Assembly (NCBI GenBank): GCA_026419705.1
Contig: JANZYY010000016.1
Coordinates: forward strand, 1-22,222
Length of the DNA: 22,222 nt
Source of the DNA: Fischerella sp.
GTDB taxonomy: Bacteria > Cyanobacteriota > Cyanobacteriia > Cyanobacteriales > Nostocaceae
Direction: 5' to 3'
Shown: piece by piece, positions 1 to 6,890 of the stretch
Layout: the number at the start of each line of letters is the position of its first letter
Numbering within the stretch: position 1 is the stretch's first letter
Program-made: the position numbers and the translations under genes
The notes under the pieces: model-generated
The model's input: only the letters and a program-made list of their open reading frames with translations
Database searches by the model: none
Told to the model about the DNA's origin: nothing

Positions 1-1933
1 GGCCTTGTATCACCCATTCAAAACCGGCTGTAGTTTGTGGCAAGGTGAGTGTTTCTCCAGGAGCGATGACGATATCATTGAGCAGGGGTTTGTCTGGGGA
101 GCCGTCAGTTTCTGTAACTTTTTGCCACGGGAAAAGCGCGATCGCATTTCTAGCGCTATTTAGTCCCAGGAGCATAAAATATACCGGGTTGTTGCTCATA
201 TTTTGCACTCGATACTGTACCCGACTACCTATAGATACAGTGGGCACATGTCCAAGTTCATGGCTAACTAATTTTTTACTGCTGGTTTCCGCACTTGCAG
301 GTCGCTGTGTTTCCCGTTGCATTACCACTCGAGGCGCAATACCGTTAATTATTTCTAGGCTGGCTTTGACATTTAAATGGGAAGAACCTTCATTATCTGT
401 GAGTCGCCATAATTTTGCCGCCAGTAGAGTTTGCAGTTTGGCATCTAACCGTTGCACCGCTACTTTTACTGCTTCTCCGGCTTCGCCAAGGGTGTTGGGG
501 ATTTGCTCGCTACCCAGAGAAAACAAACCATAACGGCTGGGAGAAACCATTAATGAAGTAGACGCGATTAAGTCTTTACTCTTTGCGTCTGGAAGTTTGC
601 CAAACACGTAATCAGCTGGTTGTTCTCCTGCTACTACACTCGATACATTGGCAACTGTAGCAAAGGCGCTTGTCGCATCTACCCGTTCAATTCTTTCCAG
701 CCCTGGATCTAGAGCAACTGTGAGATTAATATTCCGGGGTAAAACTCGCACTGCTTCTTGGACGAGTTGTCCGACTTGGGGAGAAATTTTACCCTCAGAA
801 GACACAATCCGCGTTTTTGCTGTCAAGCCACTACGCGATCGCAATATTAACTCTGTATTTGACTCTGCTTGGTTTACTAGAGTCAATCGAGAATTCACAC
901 CGTAGTATTCCAACACTTGGGGTGGTAATCCTGCCAACCATACCTGTACTTTGCCATCCTCCTCTATTGCTGTTACTACTCCCTCTGCACCAAGGGCTTC
1001 TGGAGGCAAATTCTCGCTTAGTTGGACTCGCTGTAGATTTTTTTTACCTGTCAGTAAGCCTGGTTGTTGCAAACTACCCACCTGCTGCATTGTACTTCCC
1101 ACACGGGAGACAAATACAGGTATTGTCACTGCTGGTGTAGTTTCCCATAAATATTGCGTCAAGGCGTAAGTAAACAATCCTGCACTAAAACCAGACAACT
1201 GTATCTCCTGCGCCAACTGATTGGGATTGGAGGTAGCAGACATCACCACCGCAGGCAATTCCGTAGCAGCTTTTTCCTGTAGTCTTTTTTGAAAGTCTAG
1301 TTCCGCATCTGCCAAAACTGCTTGTGTGGGCATCTGGCGGGCACGAACTCGCAAATGCCCCGCAGGTAAGAAGTTAGTAGGAGCGTAGTAGCTGGTGTCT
1401 AATACTGCTGTTACCTTTTCTGTAGGGAGCGATCGCAGCATCAATAACAGCGTTTCTTCTAATAAACAATTGACAGTTTGAGTTTGTTGTGATGTATTTT
1501 CGAATCCGTCAGCAGGAATCAGAGCATTTTGCACAGTTTCTTGTGAGTTCACCAACGCGATCCGACTGCCATAACCGCTAAAGTGGAAGACAATTACATC
1601 ACCAGCTTTTGCTTGTTGCACGAGATGCTCTAAAAAAGCAGACTCAATAACTTCTCTGCTAGCTTGTTCGTCAGTCAAAGATAGGATATTTGACGGTTGG
1701 AAACCAAAGCGGTGGATCAAAACTTCCCTTTGTAATTCCACATCCACAAGGCAACCATTCAGCGCCGGACTTTCTGGATATTGGTTAATACCTACTAATA
1801 ATGCCAATTTGCGCGGACTGGGTTGTGCCAATGCTTGCTGATAGTGAGTTCCAAAATTGAACCACTCAGCCTCGGCTATACCCAATGCCGCGAGAATAGA
1901 GCCAAACCGTTGCAAAAACGTTCGCCGCTTCAT
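1..1933 (-). CDS. Tat-exported pseudo-orthocaspase (caspase-fold, C14 family), C-terminally partial
   Basis: The frame is open from ATG at 1933 to the left edge, at least 644 residues, with the C-terminus outside the window. The N-terminus (MKRRTFLQ, then a hydrophobic stretch to about residue 20) is a twin-arginine signal, so export is likely. Residues about 42-260 follow the p20 caspase fold: KLALLVGINQY, then the GCLVDVE region, then the two catalytic motifs. The usual SGHG histidine motif reads SGYG (Tyr121). The usual D-x-C motif reads DTSYY (Asp179, Ser181). The His/Cys dyad is therefore Tyr/Ser, the signature of cyanobacterial pseudo-orthocaspases, and peptidase activity is not expected. 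The last ~85 visible residues (from VPTVSIGSRVQYRVQN) resemble the DUF4384 domain that often follows caspase domains in cyanobacteria. It lies 182 bp downstream of sat on the same strand. The role is unknown; a binding or scaffold role at the membrane or periplasm is inference. Confidence 0.85.
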   Translation of the reverse strand, partial: MKRRTFLQRFGSILAALGIAEAEWFNFGTHYQQALAQPSPRKLALLVGINQYPESPALNGCLVDVELQREVLIHRFGFQPSNILSLTDEQASREVIESAFLEHLVQQAKAGDVIVFHFSGYGSRIALVNSQETVQNALIPADGFENTSQQTQTVNCLLEETLLLMLRSLPTEKVTAVLDTSYYAPTNFLPAGHLRVRARQMPTQAVLADAELDFQKRLQEKAATELPAVVMSATSNPNQLAQEIQLSGFSAGLFTYALTQYLWETTPAVTIPVFVSRVGSTMQQVGSLQQPGLLTGKKNLQRVQLSENLPPEALGAEGVVTAIEEDGKVQVWLAGLPPQVLEYYGVNSRLTLVNQAESNTELILRSRSGLTAKTRIVSSEGKISPQVGQLVQEAVRVLPRNINLTVALDPGLERIERVDATSAFATVANVSSVVAGEQPADYVFGKLPDAKSKDLIASTSLMVSPSRYGLFSLGSEQIPNTLGEAGEAVKVAVQRLDAKLQTLLAAKLWRLTDNEGSSHLNVKASLEIINGIAPRVVMQRETQRPASAETSSKKLVSHELGHVPTVSIGSRVQYRVQNMSNNPVYFMLLGLNSARNAIALFPWQKVTETDGSPDKPLLNDIVIAPGETLTLPQTTAGFEWVIQG

Positions 1934-2022
1934 AATTAGCTATCAGCCCTCAGTCCATCAGCTTATGTAAGCTTATCGAGCTGAGGCCTGTAGTGTAAAG
2001 TTTGGTTCTAGAAAAAGAAATT

Positions 2023-2055
2023 AGGGATTGGGGACTGGGATTGGGGATTGGGAAA
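2023..2055. repeat. Heptamer-like short tandem repeat (GGGGATT/GGGGACT)
   Basis: Degenerate tandem copies of GGGATTG, GGGACTGG and GGGATTGGG fill the gap between sat and the pseudo-orthocaspase gene. Such GGGGATTGGGGACTGG-type short tandemly repeated sequences are common in heterocystous cyanobacterial genomes. A purine/pyrimidine-biased tract (2080-2115, C and T runs on the plus strand) follows directly. Neither block contains a recognisable terminator for sat. Confidence 0.6.
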
Positions 2056-2115
2056 TGAGAAAAGGATTAATGAAGAAAGCCCTTTTTCCCTTTCCCTTTT
2101 CCCCTTTCCTCCCCA

Positions 2116-3288
2116 TCACCCTGGTACTTTCATTGCCCGTGCCAACTCAGCTGCCACTTCTGGGCGGGAAAATTCTGGTGGGGGTAACTCACCCCGGCGC
2201 AGCATTTCCCGTACTTTTGTACCCGACAGGTGAATGCGCTCCTCCGGCTTGCTAGGACTGGTTTTAGTCGTTGCCATTTGCTTGGTGCGCGTGCAGTAGA
2301 AGGCGTGTTCAAACATCATTGGCACAATGCCTATCTCTTCTGGGGTAAACTCATCAAAGATATATTGAGCATCGTAAGTGCCGTAGTAATTGCCAACACC
2401 TGCGTGATCCCGTCCGACGATAAAGTGAGTACAGCCGTAGTTCTTACGAATTAAGGCATGGAAAATTGCCTCACGAGGCCCAGCATAACGCATTGCCGAA
2501 GGATTGATTGCCAAAATTACTCTATCTTGGGGATAGTATTTTTCTAGCAAAATTTCATAGCAGCGCATCCGTACATCGGCAGGGATATCATCATCTTTAG
2601 TAGCTCCTACGAGGGGATGCAAAAATAGACCATCTACAGTTTCCAATGCGCACTTTTGGATATATTCGTGGGCGCGGTGGATGGGATTGCGAGTTTGGAA
2701 ACCAACAACAGTTTTCCAGCCTTTTTGCTTAAACAGTTGCCGAGATTGTACAGGATCGATTTGATAGGTAGGGAAATGGGGATGGGGATTGCGTTCCAAT
2801 AACCACACATCACCTGCGAGATTTATCGGACCTTGATTGTAGACTACTTGCACACCTGGATGTTTTTCATCATCGGTACGGTAGACATTAACTGCTTCGC
2901 GTTTTTTGTCGTAGCGATATTTTTGTGTGAGTTCTAAAACACCAACAAATTTACCGTCAGGGTTATCCAGGCGAACTAAACTGCCTTCGGTCAGGGAAGC
3001 TGCTACTTCCTCACTGACCGAAAGTGTAATCGGAATTGACCAGACAATACCGTTAGCCAAGCGCATTTCGGTAACAGTGCGATCGTAGTCTTCCTGATTC
3101 ATAAAACCAGTTAAGGGACTAAAACCACCGATCGCAATCATTTCTAGGTCAGAAACAGCTCGTGCATCAAGCTGCACTCGCGGTAGAAATTCGGCTTTTG
3201 AGAGGAATATTTCTCTTTGTTCCGGTGTAGCAATGCGATTAATTAACTGCCCACCGTGGGGGAGGATGCCATCTGGATAGTAACTCAA
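2116..3288 (-). CDS. sat: Sulfate adenylyltransferase (ATP sulfurylase)
   Basis: This enzyme forms adenosine 5'-phosphosulfate from ATP and sulfate, the first step of assimilatory sulfate reduction, in the cytoplasm. The 390-residue length matches the single-domain bacterial/cyanobacterial enzyme. The N-terminal PUA-like domain covers roughly residues 1-165. The catalytic domain carries QTRNP (198-202), HRAH (204-207), the HxxH motif that binds the ATP phosphates, and GRDHAG (292-297). The C-terminal HLSGTKVREMLRRGE segment is also typical. There is no APS-kinase fusion. The ATG at 3288 gives the expected N-terminus (MSYYPDGILPHGG). The gene appears to stand alone: the upstream neighbour ends 255 bp away and the downstream gene starts 182 bp later, and no sulfur-related neighbour is visible. 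Confidence 0.96.
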   Translation of the reverse strand: MSYYPDGILPHGGQLINRIATPEQREIFLSKAEFLPRVQLDARAVSDLEMIAIGGFSPLTGFMNQEDYDRTVTEMRLANGIVWSIPITLSVSEEVAASLTEGSLVRLDNPDGKFVGVLELTQKYRYDKKREAVNVYRTDDEKHPGVQVVYNQGPINLAGDVWLLERNPHPHFPTYQIDPVQSRQLFKQKGWKTVVGFQTRNPIHRAHEYIQKCALETVDGLFLHPLVGATKDDDIPADVRMRCYEILLEKYYPQDRVILAINPSAMRYAGPREAIFHALIRKNYGCTHFIVGRDHAGVGNYYGTYDAQYIFDEFTPEEIGIVPMMFEHAFYCTRTKQMATTKTSPSKPEERIHLSGTKVREMLRRGELPPPEFSRPEVAAELARAMKVPG

Positions 3289-3543
3289 CTTAGCCCCTTG
3301 TTTGCCCAGCTACAAATCTTTGAAGGTATGTTAATAATTTACCAAACTTCGGCATAAATAGTACACAAAGTTGAGAGATTTATGGGAGTTAGTTAGATAT
3401 GCGTTAGTAACGACAGCTTGGAGGCTCAGCCTCCAAACCCTTGTTAAAACTCTTCAACCTGCAGCGATCGCACAGCAAACAGTAGAGATTTATGAGGGCT
3501 TTAGCCCTAACTACAAGCCTGCGCGCTCCGCCCACTATCACCT
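3289..3543. other. Repeat-bearing intergenic spacer between sat and the RDD gene
   Basis: This stretch holds no supportable gene. It contains a 19-base palindrome, TTGGAGGCTCAGCCTCCAA (3418-3436), and a second hairpin, AGGGCT-TT-AGCCCT (3495-3508), followed by a GC-rich HIP-like stretch (GCCTGCGCGCTCCGCC). The second hairpin lies just beyond the stop of the RDD gene and could act as its transcript end, though no T-run follows on the minus strand. The sat promoter should lie near 3289-3350, but I cannot pick convincing boxes. Confidence 0.6.
3418..3436. repeat. Perfect short palindrome TTGGAGGCT-C-AGCCTCCAA
   Basis: This is a 9-base inverted repeat around one central base, in the sat/RDD spacer. 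The form matches palindromic intergenic repeats that are scattered in cyanobacterial genomes. It could form a stable hairpin in RNA but lacks a U-tract on either strand, so a terminator role is not supported. Confidence 0.6.
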
Positions 3544-4332
3544 TTAATCAAAATCTCCTAATTTTTGATAAGCAAGATAAATTGCTTCTAAAAATACATT
3601 CGGGCTAACACTTTCTGGTAAATCTTCTAAATTTAGAATAGCTTTGACCTGTTTGGCGAGTCGCAAAGCGACTGAACCTCTGGCTTTTGATGACATTCCG
3701 CTGCGCCTGAGCAAATACTCGCGGATCACGGCAAAATCATCAGGTAACATTACTGATAGATCGGTTGTTTGCAATAATTGTTCAGAGATGAGTTTTGCCT
3801 GTTCTGAAACAGTGAAAGTTGTTGCTGCATGGTTGGGTTGAGCTTGAATCACAATCGTACCAGCCACCCAATCACCCAAACGTTTTTCGCGGCGACTAAA
3901 AATAATCAGAAATGCTCCCAAAAATAATGTATCGTCAATAGGTCGTAGTAAGGCACGCAGTACTGCTTGTGGCAATCGAATTGTGCGTCCATTGTCCTTA
4001 ATCACCCGAATCTTGGCGATGTGTTTTCCGGGAGTTTGACCTTGCCACAAAGTTTCAAAAAAGACGAAATATCCTGTGTAAATAGAATAATTTACTAACA
4101 AGGCGATCGCATACAACCAAATGCCCAGCTTTTCACTACCAAAAATCCTGGATAACCAATCCAATAGCTGAGCGGAAATTATTAGCCAAGCAATCAGAAA
4201 GGTAATTAAAATCAAACCCAAGACATGATAATCAATTAACAAAGCCCAAGCACGACTGCCAATTCCCGCCAAAGTAAATTCTAATTCTACGCTTTCTGGT
4301 GTCTGGTATTTAACACGGTTAAAAATGTGCAT
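3544..4332 (-). CDS. RDD family membrane protein
   Basis: The product is a 262-residue integral membrane protein with an RDD domain: the SRAWALLIDYHVLGL segment with conserved Arg and Asp in the first helix, further hydrophobic helices, and the late RREKRLGDWVAGTIVI element carrying the third motif residue. The soluble C-terminal ~90 residues are charged. RDD proteins are implicated in transport or stress adaptation in some bacteria, but the substrate here is unknown. The frame can be extended to a TTG at 4341, but the in-frame ATG at 4332 (MHIFNRVKYQTPESVELEF) begins just before the conserved segment and is preferred; no strong Shine-Dalgarno supports either. It lies 130 bp downstream of another membrane gene on the same strand, and a SpoIIM-family gene diverges upstream, a grouping seen in many bacteria. 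Confidence 0.85.
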   Translation of the reverse strand: MHIFNRVKYQTPESVELEFTLAGIGSRAWALLIDYHVLGLILITFLIAWLIISAQLLDWLSRIFGSEKLGIWLYAIALLVNYSIYTGYFVFFETLWQGQTPGKHIAKIRVIKDNGRTIRLPQAVLRALLRPIDDTLFLGAFLIIFSRREKRLGDWVAGTIVIQAQPNHAATTFTVSEQAKLISEQLLQTTDLSVMLPDDFAVIREYLLRRSGMSSKARGSVALRLAKQVKAILNLEDLPESVSPNVFLEAIYLAYQKLGDFD

Positions 4333-4462
4333 AACAGCCAAAAATGATAATTTTTAAAATTTGGCATATTTACGAGATGAATTCATTTGAATATTCCCAT
4401 CTTGGTGTCTTGGTGAATTAGTTACTATACAAACTACACCGATATTTATTGCAACACCGTTT

Positions 4463-5317
4463 TTAAATGTCGTAATCGCGCAGTTTCAAACCCAATCCTT
4501 CTCTACGGCCTCTGAGATCGTAGTAGACTACTGCTTTAATAGCTTGCCAAAATGGAGCTACGATGATATTTATCATGAGAACTAAAACTATACTGATAAG
4601 TAATGATATAAAAAATGCACTCAGGGCTGCTGAGCTTGGTAAGGTATCTGGATTTAAAGCGATCGCAGTCATAAAAGAACCGATGCCAATTATAAATGGA
4701 ATCGCAGCTAAAACTATGAGTGGCATCGTCATTATAGTAGCTACTAATATGATGGCTTGCAGCCTCCACGCATGACCTTTCGTTAACTCCCAACTACGGC
4801 TAATTGCTTGTCCTGCATCAATAATATCTTCTACTGCCAGAGGTAATTCTGGAATAAAAATGCGCGAATAAACCCAAAGATAAGCAACTAATCCAATTAA
4901 GTTAACTACTATAATTACTAATACAGTAATAGCTGCTTGATCTCCAAAAGCTAGCCCAAATGCACCGAGCAGAATACCTCTGATTATTGATATACCCAAA
5001 TTTGCTCCAAATAAAATCAAAGCTACTAAAATTTGCGCCAGAAAAAAACTCCATATCTTATGATTAATTTGATGCCTGGCGGTTTTAATTCCTTCTGGTT
5101 GATTAACTAATTCACTAAATGCCAAACGGGATAGTAAAGCTTGGATAGAATAGAATTTTGCCCAGCCATAAATTGGAACGATTGCCCACAAGAGCGCCTG
5201 AAATGCCAAACCAAGATATTCCTTGAGGTGAGAACGATAAAGCTTGATCGCAGCACTGACAACATTACCGATGCTTAAAGGTTGCATGGCAGTTGCAGAT
5301 CCAAAATTTTCAGACAT
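4463..5317 (-). CDS. Multi-pass membrane protein of unknown function, RDD/SpoIIM cluster
   Basis: This 284-residue protein has about five to six hydrophobic segments (roughly residues 35-55, 90-120, 128-152, 185-217 and 230-262) and short charged ends. The N-terminal AIKLYRSHLKEYLGLA and C-terminal AIKAVVYYDLRGRREGLGL segments resemble the cyanobacterial family often labelled 'glycerophosphoryl diester phosphodiesterase membrane domain'. No phosphodiesterase catalytic domain is present, so that label should not be read as an activity. The ATG at 5317 is supported by GAGGAG about 10 bases upstream. The gene shares an 80-bp divergent upstream region with the SpoIIM-family gene and precedes the RDD gene, so co-function in membrane organisation is plausible but unproven. 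Confidence 0.75.
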   Translation of the reverse strand: MSENFGSATAMQPLSIGNVVSAAIKLYRSHLKEYLGLAFQALLWAIVPIYGWAKFYSIQALLSRLAFSELVNQPEGIKTARHQINHKIWSFFLAQILVALILFGANLGISIIRGILLGAFGLAFGDQAAITVLVIIVVNLIGLVAYLWVYSRIFIPELPLAVEDIIDAGQAISRSWELTKGHAWRLQAIILVATIMTMPLIVLAAIPFIIGIGSFMTAIALNPDTLPSSAALSAFFISLLISIVLVLMINIIVAPFWQAIKAVVYYDLRGRREGLGLKLRDYDI

Positions 5318-5397
5318 GATAATAAATGCTCCTCTGAAGCTAGATAGCGTATTTGAGGCTATCTTAAGTTAACTTAAACACAGTGTTCCCAAAATTT

Positions 5398-6351
5398 ATG
5401 AATATTCAACGTTGGATTGCACGACGAGAACCAAACTGGCAACGTCTGGAAGCGCTGTTAAAACAGGTAGAAAAACAGGGGCTAAAATCGCTGCAAGCAG
5501 CAGAAATTAGAGAGTTGGCAAGTCTATATCGTTCTGTATCTGCGGATTTAGCACGTGCCCGCACTCAACAAGTTGGTAATACGCTTACACAAAATTTACA
5601 ATCATTAACAACACGTGCATATACACAAATTTACCAAGGTTCACGGCGACAAGAATGGCAAGCAGTACTGGAATTTTACCGTTGGGGATTGCCAAGTGTG
5701 ATACAGCAGACATTGCCGTATATTGCTTTTGCCACCGCCTTGTTTTTGCTGGGGGCGCTAGTTGCTTGGTGGTATGCATGGCAAGATCCCGGCTTTTTAT
5801 CGCTAATAGTACCTGAAAGCATAATTAGCAAAGTTCGCGATCGACATGAATTATGGATGGGATCAATTGTTGGGATTGAACCTTTGGCATCTAGCAACAT
5901 TATGATAAATAACTTGTCAGTGTCTTTTGGTGCGGTTGCTGGTGGAATTACAGCTGGGGCATACACAGCATTTTTAATGGTATTTAATGGTTTATTGATT
6001 GGTGCTGTTGGCACTTTGGTAGGACAAAACAATCTTGCTTATCCTTTTTGGGCGTTTGTATTTCCCCATGGTGCTCTAGAATTACCGGCAATTTTTTTCG
6101 CTGGTGGTGCAGGTTTTTTGTTGGGAAAGGCACTTTTATTTCCTGGTCAATATCGCCGTGCTGATGCATTAAAATTTTATGCCTCTCAGGCAGTGCAGTT
6201 GGTATTTGGCATCGTGCCAATGTTAATTATTGCTGGCATCATTGAGGGTTTTTTCTCTCCCAATCCTCACGTACCTTTACCATTAAAATACTTAGTTGGG
6301 ATGGGATTAGTTATGCTTTTAGTGAGATATTGTAATCGTAAAAGAAATTAA
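5398..6351 (+). CDS. SpoIIM-family (stage II sporulation protein M-like) membrane protein
   Basis: The product is a 317-residue integral membrane protein. The N-terminal ~95 residues are soluble and helical (IQRWIARREPNWQRLEALL). Hydrophobic helices begin near residue 105. The family signature is the FPHGALELPAIFFAGGAGFL segment at about 222-241. In sporulating Firmicutes SpoIIM works in engulfment, but cyanobacteria do not sporulate, and the homologues here are presumed to have a general membrane role. A GTG at 5383 would add five residues (MFPKF). The ATG at 5398 is chosen because it starts at the conserved MNIQRWIARREP. Divergent transcription from a shared spacer with the unnamed membrane gene and the RDD gene is the main context. 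Confidence 0.85.
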   Translation: MNIQRWIARREPNWQRLEALLKQVEKQGLKSLQAAEIRELASLYRSVSADLARARTQQVGNTLTQNLQSLTTRAYTQIYQGSRRQEWQAVLEFYRWGLPSVIQQTLPYIAFATALFLLGALVAWWYAWQDPGFLSLIVPESIISKVRDRHELWMGSIVGIEPLASSNIMINNLSVSFGAVAGGITAGAYTAFLMVFNGLLIGAVGTLVGQNNLAYPFWAFVFPHGALELPAIFFAGGAGFLLGKALLFPGQYRRADALKFYASQAVQLVFGIVPMLIIAGIIEGFFSPNPHVPLPLKYLVGMGLVMLLVRYCNRKRN

Positions 6352-6398
6352 ACAGAATAATTATCTATATCTTTTTAATCTAGAATAGAAAACTATAT

Positions 6399-6488
6399 TT
6401 AGAACTGGATAAAACGACGAGCACGAGGAATTTTCTTACCTAGGTTGATATATTGCTTCCAGTTATCGTTCTTATACCAATTCCGCAT
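6399..6488 (-). CDS. Possible 29-residue peptide or gene remnant
   Basis: ATG at 6488 to TAA at 6399 encodes MRNWYKNDNWKQY then a basic end (LGKKIPRARRFIQF). The composition, rich in Trp, Asn, Lys and Arg and ordered like a protein C-terminus, looks more like real coding sequence than chance. Upstream, the frame stays open only seven more codons before a TGA, and no Shine-Dalgarno is visible. It may be the surviving tail of a degraded gene rather than a functional peptide. I do not recognise the family. Confidence 0.25.
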   Translation of the reverse strand: MRNWYKNDNWKQYINLGKKIPRARRFIQF

Positions 6489-6672
6489 GAAGATGCGCCC
6501 TCTGTGTCAGAAATAAAAACGTAGACGCGCTCACGCGGCTGACAGCAGGGTAGAACACAAACAGAGAAGAAATGGAGATAATTTGGCGCAGCTTCACAAA
6601 GAAATAGTATTACTTAATTATTAAATGCGTTAAGCTTGGCGAACTAGTGGTTTGCCAAAGCAACTTTGCGGG

Positions 6673-6714
6673 GTTTGTAGTTGGCGCTTTCGCGCTGAAG
6701 CGCTAACTACAAAC
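6673..6714. repeat. 42-base intergenic palindrome (GTTTGTAGTT...AACTACAAAC)
   Basis: GTTTGTAGTT-G-GCGCTT pairs with AAGCGC-T-AACTACAAAC around a short GC-rich loop (TCGCGCTG), with one unpaired or mismatched base per arm. The hairpin is long and lies in the region between convergent genes. It resembles dispersed palindromic elements ending in GTAGTT/AACTAC that occur in Nostocales genomes. No T-run adjoins it. Confidence 0.65.
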
Positions 6715-6890
6715 AATAATTACCCCGATCCTAAATCGACTGGCTGTGTGGAGAGTGAATTTATTTTCTATTGCAAATAGAAATTCAATTCTTAGTGTCT
6801 TGGTGACTTTGTGGTTCATTCTACCCTGCACCGAAGCCACTGTGGGTGAATGAAGGTCAGATCCAGCATTCACCCATAAAACCAACCCAC

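Larger units (their letters stand above)
6352..6890. other. 539-bp intergenic region with repeats and a 29-codon ORF
   Basis: No established gene is visible between the SpoIIM-family gene and treS. The stretch contains a short coding-looking frame (6399-6488, minus), a GC-richer patch near 6520-6545, a 42-base imperfect palindrome (6673-6714) and a degenerate copy of a 'cttagtgtcttggtgactttg' repeat (6791-6822). The region lies downstream of both flanking genes, so it should carry their transcript ends. No stem followed by a T-run was found. Confidence 0.6.

Noticed and set aside
45..1169. Several plus-strand frames of 70-160 codons
   Set aside because: They lie opposite the pseudo-orthocaspase frame, which is open without a stop from 1933 to the left edge and matches a known fold. 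The plus-strand products show no recognisable features.
6703..6885. Minus-strand 60-codon frame downstream of treS
   Set aside because: It runs through a palindrome arm and the degenerate 'cttggtg' repeat, so the translation looks like noise rather than a gene.
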